61,790 nt of DNA, from assembly GCA_009377755.1 (NCBI GenBank), contig WHTM01000031.1, positions 1-61,790 on the forward strand, in the 5' to 3' direction. Both the position numbers and the translations under genes were made by a program. Shown one piece after another: positions 32,727 to 41,165 of this stretch. The DNA is from Hyphomicrobiales bacterium (lineage in GTDB: Bacteria; Pseudomonadota; Alphaproteobacteria; Rhizobiales; Xanthobacteraceae). Below the pieces are notes generated by a model, which did no database searches, was not told the origin of the DNA, and saw only the letters and a list, made by a program, of their open reading frames with translations. The number at the start of each line of letters is the position of its first letter. The first letter of the stretch is position 1.

Positions 32727-34031
32727 ATGGATCCTACCGTTCTCACAATCCTGCTCTTCGTCGTCCTGTTCCTGCTGCTCGCGGCCGGGATGCCGATCGG
32801 TTTTGCCATGGGCCTGTCGGCCTTCCTCGGCACGCTGCTGCTGCTCGACGCCAACGCGGCATTGGCGCTGCTCGGGCAGACCGCGTACGAAACCGGACTG
32901 ACCTACAATCTCTCGGTCGTGCCGATGTTCGTGCTGATGGGCTACATCGCGGGCGGCGCGGGCCTGAGCGAATCGCTCTATCGCGCCTGCAACACCTGGC
33001 TCGGCCATCGCCGCGGCGGGCTTGCGCTCGCGACCATCGGCGGCTGCGGCGCGTTCGCGGCCATCTGTGGCTCTAGCCTCGCCACCGCGGCGACCATGGC
33101 GCAGATCGCGCTGCCGGAAATGCGCCGCTACAAGTACGACGACCGGCTTGCCACGGGCGCGGTCGCAGCAGGCGGCACCATCGGCATCCTGATCCCGCCG
33201 AGCGTGTTGATGGTGATCTATGGCCTTTTGACCGAGACCAGCATTTCGAAATTGTTCCTGGCCGGCATCGTGCCGGGAGCCCTGACCGTGCTGTTCTTCA
33301 TGGCCACGATCGCGATCATGACCCGGATCGACCCGAAGCTTGGTCCGCCTGCCGAGCGTGCCCCGATGCGTGCCAAGATCGATGCACTAGGCAGCGTATG
33401 GGGCACCTTGCTGCTGTTCCTGCTGGTGATCGGCGGCCTCTACATCGGGATATTTTCGCCAACCGAGGCCGCCAGCATCGGTGCCATCGGCGCGCTCGTG
33501 CTCGGCATCATCAATCGGAGGTTCAGCCGTGCGCTGCTGACCAATTCGCTGCTGGATACGGTGAAGACGACGGCGATGATCTTCACCATCCTGATCGGCG
33601 CCATCCTGATGAACAACTTCCTGATCCTCGCTTCGGTGCCGAACCTGATCAGCGACTGGTTTACCGGGCTGCCGCTCGGAAAGCACGCCATCCTGATGGT
33701 CATTCTGGCCATGTATTTCGTGCTGGGATGCCTGCTCGATTCGCTGGCGATGGTGCTGCTGACCATCCCCATCGTCTTTCCGATCATCAACGTCCTGGGA
33801 TTCGACCCCGTCTGGTTCGGCATCATCGTGGTGATGGTGGTCGAGCTCGGCCTGATCACGCCGCCGATCGGCATGAACGTTTTCGTCATCAAGGGCATCG
33901 CCCGCGATGTGCCGTTGGAGACCATCTTTCGCGGCGTCATGCCCTTCGTCGTCGCCCAGGTCATCCTGATCCTGCTGCTCGTGGCATTCCCCGGGATCGC
34001 GCTCTGGCTGCCTTCCACCATGTCGCGCTGA
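32727..34031 (+). CDS. dctM: TRAP transporter large permease (DctM)
   Basis: The 434-residue permease has about 11-12 membrane helices and DctM signatures such as GMPIGFAMGLSAFLG, GGCGAFAAICGSSLATAATM, GAVAAGGTIGILIPPSVLMVIYG and ELGLITPPIGMNVFVIKG. It performs sodium-coupled uptake with DctP and DctQ. It ends 15 bases from the convergent leuDB stop, with no visible terminator between them. Confidence 0.94.
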   Translation: MDPTVLTILLFVVLFLLLAAGMPIGFAMGLSAFLGTLLLLDANAALALLGQTAYETGLTYNLSVVPMFVLMGYIAGGAGLSESLYRACNTWLGHRRGGLALATIGGCGAFAAICGSSLATAATMAQIALPEMRRYKYDDRLATGAVAAGGTIGILIPPSVLMVIYGLLTETSISKLFLAGIVPGALTVLFFMATIAIMTRIDPKLGPPAERAPMRAKIDALGSVWGTLLLFLLVIGGLYIGIFSPTEAASIGAIGALVLGIINRRFSRALLTNSLLDTVKTTAMIFTILIGAILMNNFLILASVPNLISDWFTGLPLGKHAILMVILAMYFVLGCLLDSLAMVLLTIPIVFPIINVLGFDPVWFGIIVVMVVELGLITPPIGMNVFVIKGIARDVPLETIFRGVMPFVVAQVILILLLVAFPGIALWLPSTMSR

Positions 34032-34046
34032 GTCCTTGGCCGCGAC

Positions 34047-35777
34047 TCAGTTGCCCTTTTCCAGCGCTGCAAGAATGGCATCCCCCATCGCCGCGGTCGT
34101 GCCCGACGGAGTGCCGGCGCCGGCGATGTCCGCCGTCCGAGCGCCGGCCGCAATGGCGCGCTCCACCGCCTGCTCCAGCCGTGCGGCGTCCTGCGGCAGG
34201 CCGAGCGAGTGGCGCAGACATAGCGCGAAGCTCAAGATCGCGCCGACGGGATTGGCGATGCCCTTGCCGGCGATGTCGGGGGCGCTGCCGTGGATCGGTT
34301 CGTACAGCGCCTGGCGTCTGCCGTCGGCACGCAGCGGCCCGAGCGACGCCGACGGCAGCATGCCGAGCGAGCCGGCGACCATGGCGGCGCAGTCGGACAG
34401 GATGTCGCCGAACAGGTTTTCGGTGAGCACGACGTCGAACTGCGCCGGGCTGCGCACCAGTTGCATCGCGCAATTGTCGACGTACATGTGGCTCAGCTCG
34501 ACGTCCGGATACTCGGCATCGCGCAACGCCTGCACGGTCCGCCGCCATAGGCCGCTGGTCTCGGGGAGCACATTGGCCTTGTCGACCGAGCACACCCGCC
34601 CCGACCGCACGCGGGCAAGCGCGAACGCCGAGCGGGCAATGCGCTCGATCTGAGCGGTCGTGTAGACACAGGTGTTGAAGGAGCGCTCGGTGCCGTCGGT
34701 TAGCTGCTCCACGCCGCGCGGCTCGCCGAAATAGATACCCCCGGTCAGTTCGCGCACGATCACCATGTCGCAGCCTTTGATCACCTCCGGGCGTAGGCTG
34801 GAGGTGGCGGCGAGCGCCTCGATGGTGCGGACCGGGCGCAGATTGTCGAACAGGTCGAGCTCCCTGCGCATGCGTAGGAGCTGATCGACCTTGCGCGCCT
34901 CGGCAGGAAGCGATTCGTATTCCGGCGAGCCGATGGCGCCGAACAGGATGGCGTCGGCGCCCAGAATCTCGTTCCAGGTTTCGTTGCGCATCAGCGTGCC
35001 GTGCGCGTGCCACGCCGACATGCCGAACAGTTCCTCGCGCAGATCGATGGCGACGCCGCGCTCGGCGATGAACCATTCGACGATCCGCCGCACCTGCGCC
35101 AGAACTTCGGGACCGATGCCGTCGCCGGCGAGAATCAGGACACGCGCCACGTTCTCCGTTTCCTCCTGCCGGTAGATCCACGGCCGTTCGCCGCGATCCT
35201 TTTGCTGGAACGCGCGGATATCGGAATCCAGCTTCAGCGTCATGCCGATCTGGTCGAGCCCCTCCATCAGCCCTTGCCGGCGCTCCGGCTCGATGTCGAA
35301 GGCAACGGTCGCGCCGGAGGGAGCGGTGATGTGCTGCGCCTCGAGATCGACGGTCATCTCCGGGGTATCCGCTTGCCCGATATCGTCCGCAAGGCGCTCC
35401 ACCTCAGGCACCGGCAGGCGGATCGCCAACACCCCGTTCTGGACGCAGTTGTTGAAGAAGATGTCGCCGAAGCTCGGCGCCACGACGCAGCGAATGCCCA
35501 GTCCCTGCAACGCCCACACGGCGTGCTCGCGCGACGACCCGCAACCGAAATTGTCACCGGCAACCAGTATCCGGGCGTGCCGGAAGCGCGGCTGATTGAG
35601 TGGAAAATCGGGATTCTCGCTGCCGTCGGGACGATAACGCCAGGGCTCGAAACAGTAACGTCCAAGTTCGTCTCGCTGCTTCCCGATCAGACGGTGCATC
35701 GGGATGACGACGTCGGTATCGACGTTGTTGCGCATGAGCGGCGCCGCAACGCCGGTCAGTCGGATGAATTTTTCCAT
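34047..35777 (-). CDS. LeuD-LeuB fusion: isopropylmalate isomerase small subunit fused to isopropylmalate dehydrogenase
   Basis: This single open frame encodes 576 residues. Residues 1-200 match LeuD (NVDTDVVIP, DNFGCGSSREHAVWAL, APSFGDIFFNN). Residues 210-576 match LeuB (LILAGDGIGPEV, LLRMRRELDLFDNLRPVR, VRELTGGIYFGEPRG, LTENLFGDILSD, EPIHGSAPDIAGKGIANP). The domains catalyse consecutive steps: isomerisation of a 2-alkylmalate with LeuC, then NAD-dependent oxidative decarboxylation. The junction keeps an internal AGGAGG and GTG, so free LeuB could also be made. It follows leuC after four bases, at the end of a catabolic-looking operon. Leucine synthesis itself or breakdown of a related alkylmalate are both possible. 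Confidence 0.9.
   Translation of the reverse strand: MEKFIRLTGVAAPLMRNNVDTDVVIPMHRLIGKQRDELGRYCFEPWRYRPDGSENPDFPLNQPRFRHARILVAGDNFGCGSSREHAVWALQGLGIRCVVAPSFGDIFFNNCVQNGVLAIRLPVPEVERLADDIGQADTPEMTVDLEAQHITAPSGATVAFDIEPERRQGLMEGLDQIGMTLKLDSDIRAFQQKDRGERPWIYRQEETENVARVLILAGDGIGPEVLAQVRRIVEWFIAERGVAIDLREELFGMSAWHAHGTLMRNETWNEILGADAILFGAIGSPEYESLPAEARKVDQLLRMRRELDLFDNLRPVRTIEALAATSSLRPEVIKGCDMVIVRELTGGIYFGEPRGVEQLTDGTERSFNTCVYTTAQIERIARSAFALARVRSGRVCSVDKANVLPETSGLWRRTVQALRDAEYPDVELSHMYVDNCAMQLVRSPAQFDVVLTENLFGDILSDCAAMVAGSLGMLPSASLGPLRADGRRQALYEPIHGSAPDIAGKGIANPVGAILSFALCLRHSLGLPQDAARLEQAVERAIAAGARTADIAGAGTPSGTTAAMGDAILAALEKGN
35148..35167 (-). promoter_or_regulatory. internal ribosome-binding site and GTG at the LeuD-LeuB junction
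   Basis: Within the fused gene, AGGAGG (plus-strand CCTCCT, 35162-35167) and GGAG (35154-35157) precede the GTG codon for V210 (35150-35148), exactly where free LeuB proteins begin (GTG-ARVLILAGDGIGPEV). This looks like the old leuB translation start retained inside the fusion. Confidence 0.55.
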
Positions 35778-35781
35778 TGCG

Positions 35782-37191
35782 TTACACGCCGAGCTTGCGG
35801 CTGTCGGCGATGGTGCCGCTCACCGCCGCAGCCACCGCCGTCGCGGGACTGCCGAGATGGGTGCGGGCGCCCGGACCCTGCCGGCCGACGAAATTGCGGT
35901 TGGTGGTCGATACCGACCGCTGCCCCGGCGCGACGACGTCACCATTGGCGCCGACGCACATGGAGCACCCGGGCTCGCGCCACTCGAATCCTGCGGCGGT
36001 GAACACACGATGCAGGCCCTCGCGCTCGGCGGCGCGCTTGACCGCTTCCGAGCCCGGCACCGCCCAGGCGCGGACACCGGCGGCAACCTTGCGGCCCGCG
36101 AGCAGCTTCGCGGCTTCGCGCAGATCGGACAGGCGTCCGTTGGTGCACGAGCCGATGAATACCCAGTCGACCGGAATGCCCTCGATCGGCACATCGGGCG
36201 CAAGCCCCATGTAGTCGAGCGCGGCGTGCATGCTCCGGCGCCGCTCGGCATCAGGCTCGCGCGATGGATCGGGCACACGGCCGTCGACCGAGATCACGTC
36301 CTGCGGACTCGTTCCCCAGGTGATCTGCGGCGAAATATCGTCGACGCGGATCATGTGCTCGATGTCGAATGCAGCATCGTCGTCGGTCAGCAAGGTGCGC
36401 CAATGCGCGACCGCGCGGCCGAACAGCGCAGCCTTGGGGACGTAGCGCCGGCCAGACAGGTAGGCGTAGGTGGTGTCGTCCGGCGCGATCATGCCGATCT
36501 TAGCGCCGAGCTCGATCGACAGATTGCAGACGGTGAGGCGCTCCTCGACCGTCATCGCGCGCACGAAGCTGCCGGCATACTCCACGGCGTGTCCGCGCCC
36601 GGCGGCGGTGCCGATCTTGCCGATGGTGGCGAGGATCACGTCCTTGGCGCTCAGCGCGCCGCGGCACCGGCCTTCGAGGTTGATCCGCATGGTCTTCGGC
36701 TTCTTCTGCCGCAGCGTCTGCGTCGCCAGAACATGCTCGACCTCGCTGGCGCCGATGCCGAAGGCGAGCGCGCCCAGACCGCCGTGCGTGCAGGTGTGGC
36801 TGTCCGGGCAGACCAGCGTCATGCCCGGCAGGGTGAGCCCGAGGTCGGGTGCCGCGACGTGCAAGATCCCCTGCCCTTCGTCACCGATGTCGAACATGCG
36901 GACACCGGCGGCATAGGCGCCGCGCCGCATCGCGCGCAACAGCTTCCCGCCCGCCGGATTGGTATCGGTCTGCCGGCCCGGCGCGGTCGCGATCGCATGA
37001 TCGGGCATGGCGAAGGTCAGGCCGGGGTCGTGGACGCCGTAGCCGCGCTTCGCCAGATTACCGAACCCAGGGCCCGCCTCGAGATCATGCAGCAGGTGCC
37101 GGTCGATATGCAGCAGGCTCACGCCGCCGGCGAGTTCGGCGATCACGTGCTGCGACCAGATTTTTTCGAACAGGGTGCGGGGTGTCGTCAT
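35782..37191 (-). CDS. leuC: 3-isopropylmalate dehydratase large subunit (LeuC-type)
   Basis: The 469-residue aconitase-superfamily protein has the [4Fe-4S] cysteines in GSCTNGRLSD and PGCSMCVGANGD. The LeuC block CPDSHTCTHGGLGALAFGIGASEVEHVLATQTL is also present. With the LeuD part of the next gene it would isomerise 2-isopropylmalate or a close analogue. The start is ATG at 37191, with an in-frame GTG at 37197 as an alternative. It sits inside a run of CoA-ester catabolic genes rather than with leuA, so it could be a specialised paralogue. Confidence 0.9.
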   Translation of the reverse strand: MTTPRTLFEKIWSQHVIAELAGGVSLLHIDRHLLHDLEAGPGFGNLAKRGYGVHDPGLTFAMPDHAIATAPGRQTDTNPAGGKLLRAMRRGAYAAGVRMFDIGDEGQGILHVAAPDLGLTLPGMTLVCPDSHTCTHGGLGALAFGIGASEVEHVLATQTLRQKKPKTMRINLEGRCRGALSAKDVILATIGKIGTAAGRGHAVEYAGSFVRAMTVEERLTVCNLSIELGAKIGMIAPDDTTYAYLSGRRYVPKAALFGRAVAHWRTLLTDDDAAFDIEHMIRVDDISPQITWGTSPQDVISVDGRVPDPSREPDAERRRSMHAALDYMGLAPDVPIEGIPVDWVFIGSCTNGRLSDLREAAKLLAGRKVAAGVRAWAVPGSEAVKRAAEREGLHRVFTAAGFEWREPGCSMCVGANGDVVAPGQRSVSTTNRNFVGRQGPGARTHLGSPATAVAAAVSGTIADSRKLGV

Positions 37192-37203
37192 GATCACAGC
37201 ACC

Positions 37204-37974
37204 TTAGTACATATAGTGACCGCCGTTGACATGGACGACCTGGCCGGAGACGAAGCCGCCGGCGTCGCTCGCGAGGAACAGGCAGGTGCCGGCCACTTCG
37301 TCCACATGGCCGAACCGCCCGAGCGGAATCTCCTTTTCGAGCCGTTCGCGCGTCTGGTGCGGATACTGCGACCAGTCCCGCTCGGTGTCGATCGAGCCGG
37401 GCGACACGGTATTGGCGGTGATGCCATCCGCACCAAACTCGCGCCCGAGCGCCTTGGCAAAGCCGTGCAGCCCGGCCTTGGCGGCGATGTTGTGCGCGCG
37501 ATGCGTCACCTGGCTCCAGAAGCCGTCGTAGCCGGAAATGACGATGAAGCGGCCCCAGCGCTTCGCCTGCATGAAGGGAATCGCATAGCGCGCCAGGAAG
37601 AACGACGCCGACAGGTTGGTGCGGATCACATTATCCCAGTCCTCGACGGTGATATCGAAGAACGACTGGTAGCGGCGGATGCCGACATTGGAGACGACAA
37701 TGTCGACCGAGCCGAACGTCTCGGCGACGCGGCGCACCAGCGCTTCCACCTCTTGGTGGCGCGAGACGTCCGCCATGATGCCGATCGCGTCACCGCCGCG
37801 GTCACGGATGCGCTCCACCACCGCATCCACAGCGTTGCGGTCCCGCTGCCCGTTGACGACCACCCTGGCACCGGCCAGCGCGTAAGCCTCCGCCACCGCG
37901 CGCCCGATGTTCCGTCCCGAGCCGGTGACGATTGCGACCTTGCCGTCGAGGCGGAATTTATCGGTCGTCAGCAT
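37204..37974 (-). CDS. SDR family oxidoreductase lacking the catalytic tyrosine
   Basis: The 256-residue short-chain dehydrogenase/reductase has cofactor motif TGSGRNIGRAVA (residues 17-28), ADV (68-70), SNVGIRRY (95-102), S147 in ISGYD and the C-terminal GQVVHVNGGHYMY. In the active-site motif YxxxK the tyrosine position is Asn162 (HNIAAKAG, with K166 present), a one-base change from a Tyr codon (AAC versus TAC). Either activity is altered or lost, or the base is a sequencing error. It lies between leuC and the acyl-CoA dehydrogenase gene with gaps of 12 and 7 bases. Confidence 0.88.
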   Translation of the reverse strand: MLTTDKFRLDGKVAIVTGSGRNIGRAVAEAYALAGARVVVNGQRDRNAVDAVVERIRDRGGDAIGIMADVSRHQEVEALVRRVAETFGSVDIVVSNVGIRRYQSFFDITVEDWDNVIRTNLSASFFLARYAIPFMQAKRWGRFIVISGYDGFWSQVTHRAHNIAAKAGLHGFAKALGREFGADGITANTVSPGSIDTERDWSQYPHQTRERLEKEIPLGRFGHVDEVAGTCLFLASDAGGFVSGQVVHVNGGHYMY

Positions 37975-37981
37975 CGCCGCC

Positions 37982-39187
37982 TCAATACGACCGCGGCATG
38001 CCGAGCACGTGCTGGCCGAGATAGGCGAGGATCAGGTTGGTGGAGATCGGCGCGATGCGCTGCAGCCGGCAGTCGCGCCACTTGCGCTCGATGTCGAACT
38101 CGCGCGCCGCCGCAAAGCCGCCAAACGTCTGCATCGCCGCCTCCGCGGCATTCCACGCCGCCTCGGACGACAACAGCTTCGCCGTGTTGGCCTCCTCGCC
38201 GCAGGGCCGGCCGGCATCGAACAGCGCCGCCGCCGCCCGCACCATCAGGTCGGCGGCACGCCATTCCGCATAGGCCCTCGCGATCGGAAACTGAATGCCC
38301 TGGTTCTGTCCGATCGGCCGGCCGAACACGACGCGCTCAGTGGCGTACCTGGACGCGCGCTCGATGAAGTAGCGCGCGTCGCCGAGCGATTCGGCCGAGG
38401 TGAGAATGCGCTCGGCATTCATGCCGTCGAGGATATAGCGGAAGCCCTGGTCGGGCTCACCGATCAGGTTCTCGACCGGAACCCGCAGGTTGTCGAAGAA
38501 CACCTCGTTGGTCTGGTGGTTCACCATGGTCTCGATGCGGCGCATGGTCAGGCCTTTGCCGACGGCATCCTGCATGTCGACCAGCAGCACTGAGAGGCCT
38601 TCGCTGCGTCGCTTGGCCTGATCGGCCGGCGTGGTGCGCACCAGCAACATCATCAGGTCGGACTTGTGGGCGCGCGAGGTCCACAGCTTCTGTCCGTTGA
38701 CCACGTAGTGGTCGCCGTCGCGCACGGCACGGGTCTTAAGCTGGGTCGTGTCGGAGCCCGTGGTCGGCTCGGTGACGCCGAAGGCCTGGAAGCGGATTTT
38801 CCCGGTGGCGATGCCCGGTAGGTAGCGCAGTTTCTGTGCCTCGCTGCCGTGGCGCAGCATCGTCCCCATCATGTACATCTGCGCATGACAGGCGGCGGCG
38901 CTGCATCCGGTCGCATGGATTTCTTCCAAAATCACGGCGCCGGCGCGGATCGGCAGCCCGGAACCGCCGTATTCTTCCGGAATCAGCGCTCCGAGATAGC
39001 CGGCAGCGCCGAGGGCGGCGACGAACTCCTCGGCGTATTCGTCGCGCGCTTCGAGGTCGCGCCAATACTTGCCGGGAAAATTCTTGCAGACCGCGCGTAC
39101 GCCTTCGCGGATGTCGGCGAAATCGTTGCCGAGCGGCATCGAGGGCAACCCGTCCGAAAGTGATGTCGCGGCTGCGAGGCTGGTCAT
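37982..39187 (-). CDS. acyl-CoA dehydrogenase family protein
   Basis: The 401-residue FAD flavoprotein carries acyl-CoA dehydrogenase motifs: GYLGALIPEEYGGSGLP, FGVTEPTTGSDTTQLKTRAVRDGDHYVVNGQKLWTSRA, FDNLRVPVENLIGEPDQGF, ERVVFGRPIGQNQGIQFPIA and MQTFGGFAAAREFDIERKWRD. It would introduce a 2,3-double bond into an acyl-CoA and pass electrons to ETF. The C-terminal APISTNLIL replaces the usual YEGT motif, so the catalytic base position is uncertain and the subgroup is unusual. The gap to the hydratase gene is 11 bases. The acyl substrate is unknown. Confidence 0.9.
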   Translation of the reverse strand: MTSLAAATSLSDGLPSMPLGNDFADIREGVRAVCKNFPGKYWRDLEARDEYAEEFVAALGAAGYLGALIPEEYGGSGLPIRAGAVILEEIHATGCSAAACHAQMYMMGTMLRHGSEAQKLRYLPGIATGKIRFQAFGVTEPTTGSDTTQLKTRAVRDGDHYVVNGQKLWTSRAHKSDLMMLLVRTTPADQAKRRSEGLSVLLVDMQDAVGKGLTMRRIETMVNHQTNEVFFDNLRVPVENLIGEPDQGFRYILDGMNAERILTSAESLGDARYFIERASRYATERVVFGRPIGQNQGIQFPIARAYAEWRAADLMVRAAAALFDAGRPCGEEANTAKLLSSEAAWNAAEAAMQTFGGFAAAREFDIERKWRDCRLQRIAPISTNLILAYLGQHVLGMPRSY

Positions 39188-39198
39188 GGGCTCACGCC

Positions 39199-39999
39199 TC
39201 ACCTTCCCTTGAATTGCGGCTTGCGCTTCTCGTTGAAGGCGCGCACGCCCTCGTGGCGGTCCTCGGTCGAGATCATGCGCTCGTAAGCCTGCACCTCGAT
39301 CATCAAGCCGCTGGTGAGGTCGGTCTGCAAGCCCTGATGCATCGCCTTCTTGGCCTGCCGCACCGCGATCGGTGCGTTGCCGGCGATCGTGCGGGCCATC
39401 TCCAAAGTCCGCGGCATCAGCTCGGCCGGCTCGTACACCGCATTGACCATGCCCCATTCGTACGCTTGCTGGGCGGTGAACGGCTTGCCCGACAGAACCA
39501 GTTCCTTGGCACGCCGCTCGCCGACCGCACGCGGCAGGTTTTGCGTGCCACCCGCCCCCGGCATAATCCCGCGCATCACCTCGGGCTGCGCGAACACCGC
39601 CGTACTCGACGCGTAAATGAAATCGCAGCACAGCGCGATTTCGCAGCCACCGCCGGCCGCAACGCCATTGACGGCGGCGATCACCGGCACCGAGCAATTG
39701 ATGATCGAATAGGCGCCTTCCTCGATGATGGCATGTTGGAGACGCCACGCCTCGTCGGTCATGCCGTCGCGTTCTTTCAGGTCGCCGCCGGCTGAGAACG
39801 CCTTGTCGCCGGCGCCGGTGACGACGATGCAGCGCAGGTCGCCGGGCGTGAAGGCGAGCGGGCCGAACAGTTCGCGCAAATCCTCGCAGGTCGCGGTGTT
39901 GATAGCGTTGCGCACCTCCGGCCGATTGAACGTCACGACCCAGAGCCCCCGCTCGGGCTCCTCGACCTTCAGCGTGCGCAATGTGCTTGGCGGCTTCAT
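39199..39999 (-). CDS. enoyl-CoA hydratase/isomerase family protein
   Basis: The 266-residue crotonase has both catalytic glutamates of hydratases: E120 in NGVAAGGGCEIALCCDF and E140 in AQPEVMRGIMPGAGGTQNLPR. The oxyanion segment KAFSAGGDLKE is also present. It would add water to an unsaturated acyl-CoA. Its ATG overlaps the stop of the CoA-transferase gene (ATGA), so translation is coupled and the two enzymes probably work in sequence. Confidence 0.92.
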   Translation of the reverse strand: MKPPSTLRTLKVEEPERGLWVVTFNRPEVRNAINTATCEDLRELFGPLAFTPGDLRCIVVTGAGDKAFSAGGDLKERDGMTDEAWRLQHAIIEEGAYSIINCSVPVIAAVNGVAAGGGCEIALCCDFIYASSTAVFAQPEVMRGIMPGAGGTQNLPRAVGERRAKELVLSGKPFTAQQAYEWGMVNAVYEPAELMPRTLEMARTIAGNAPIAVRQAKKAMHQGLQTDLTSGLMIEVQAYERMISTEDRHEGVRAFNEKRKPQFKGR

Positions 40000-41165
40000 G
40001 TCGCCACCTTTTCTTCAGCCATGAGGCCGAGCACGCGGTCGGTCTGCGCCCCGAGCACTGGCGGCAAGCTCCGCAACGGCGGACGCACGCCGTCGAACTG
40101 CAGCGGCACGCCGACCAGCGGAGGATGATCGCCCGCCGCCTCCTGCACCATGTCGACGGCCACCGTCTGCGGATGGGTAACGACCTCATCGATGGTGAGC
40201 AGCGGCGCCGACGGCACACCGGCGGCTTCGAGCTTGGCGTGCCACGCGTTGCGGGCATCGGTGGCGATGACCTCGGCAATCAGGCGGTTGCAGCGTTCGC
40301 GGTTCTTCACGCGGTCCGGATTGGCCCGGAAGTCCGGGTCGTCCAGCCATTCCGGATGGCCGAGCGCACGCGCGAAATGCCGCCACAGCTTGTCGTTGCC
40401 GGCGGCGATGACGATCCAGCCGTCGCTTGCCCGATAGGCCTTGGATGGAACGTTGCCGATGTTCTCCGTGCCGAGCGGCTGCGGCACCTTTTTGGAGACC
40501 AGGTAGGTCGCAATATGCAGCCCGCACCAGCCAACCGCGGTCTCGAACAGCGAGGTGCCGACCTCGCAGCCCTCGCCGGTCAGGTGCCGCCGGTTCAAGG
40601 CGGCGAGAATGCCGATGACGGCCCACATGCCCGCGGCCTCGTCGACGATCGACGGGCCGACCCGCACCGGCTCCTGATCCGGATGGCCGGTGATGCTCAT
40701 GATGCCGCCGCACGCCTGCATCAGCGGATCGTACCCGGGTTTCTCGCACAGCGGACCCGTTGCGCCATACGCGGACAGATTGCAGTAGATCAGCGACGGC
40801 TTGTCCGCGCGCAGGGTCTTGGCATCGAGGCCGCAGCTTTCGACCACGCCGGGCCGCATGTTCTGCAACACCACGTCGGCGCGATCGAGGATGAGGCGGT
40901 GCAACGAATCCCGCTGCGGCGCGTCCTTGAGATCGACGGCAGCCGACTGCTTGTTGCGATTGACGGCCTGGAACGCCGGCGCCGAACCGTCGATGAACGG
41001 CGGGCCCCAGGAGCGCGCATCGTCGCCGGTGCCGGGGCGTTCGATCTTGAGCACCTCGGCCCCGAGGTCGGCCAGCACGTGCCCGCCGAACGGCGCCGCG
41101 ATGCTGGTGCCGAGCTCGACGACGAACAGGCCGGAGAGCGGAAGCGCTGAACTGGCTTTGTTCAC
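39996..41165 (-). CDS. class III CoA-transferase (CaiB/BaiF family)
   Basis: The 389-residue protein has the family start LSGLFVVELGTSIAAPFGGHVLADLGAEVLKIERPGTGDDARSWGPP. The NRNKQSAAVDLKD and QNMRPGVVE blocks and the catalytic aspartate (D146) in EKPGYDPLMQACGG follow. It would move CoA from one thioester to the free acid substrate of the pathway. The start is GTG at 41165, overlapping the PrpD stop (GTGA). The 3' end overlaps the hydratase start by four bases. Confidence 0.93.
   Translation of the reverse strand: MNKASSALPLSGLFVVELGTSIAAPFGGHVLADLGAEVLKIERPGTGDDARSWGPPFIDGSAPAFQAVNRNKQSAAVDLKDAPQRDSLHRLILDRADVVLQNMRPGVVESCGLDAKTLRADKPSLIYCNLSAYGATGPLCEKPGYDPLMQACGGIMSITGHPDQEPVRVGPSIVDEAAGMWAVIGILAALNRRHLTGEGCEVGTSLFETAVGWCGLHIATYLVSKKVPQPLGTENIGNVPSKAYRASDGWIVIAAGNDKLWRHFARALGHPEWLDDPDFRANPDRVKNRERCNRLIAEVIATDARNAWHAKLEAAGVPSAPLLTIDEVVTHPQTVAVDMVQEAAGDHPPLVGVPLQFDGVRPPLRSLPPVLGAQTDRVLGLMAEEKVAT

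Noticed and set aside
34047-35777. LeuD-LeuB join as a simple annotation or assembly artefact
   Set aside because: The junction is one continuous frame with family-like residues on both sides and no stop in frame; an error cannot be excluded but is not needed.
35704-38367. An 887-codon plus-strand frame across leuDB, leuC, SDR and the acyl-CoA dehydrogenase
   Set aside because: Composition is typical of a shadow frame (Arg/Ala/His-rich), and it is antisense to four well-recognised genes.
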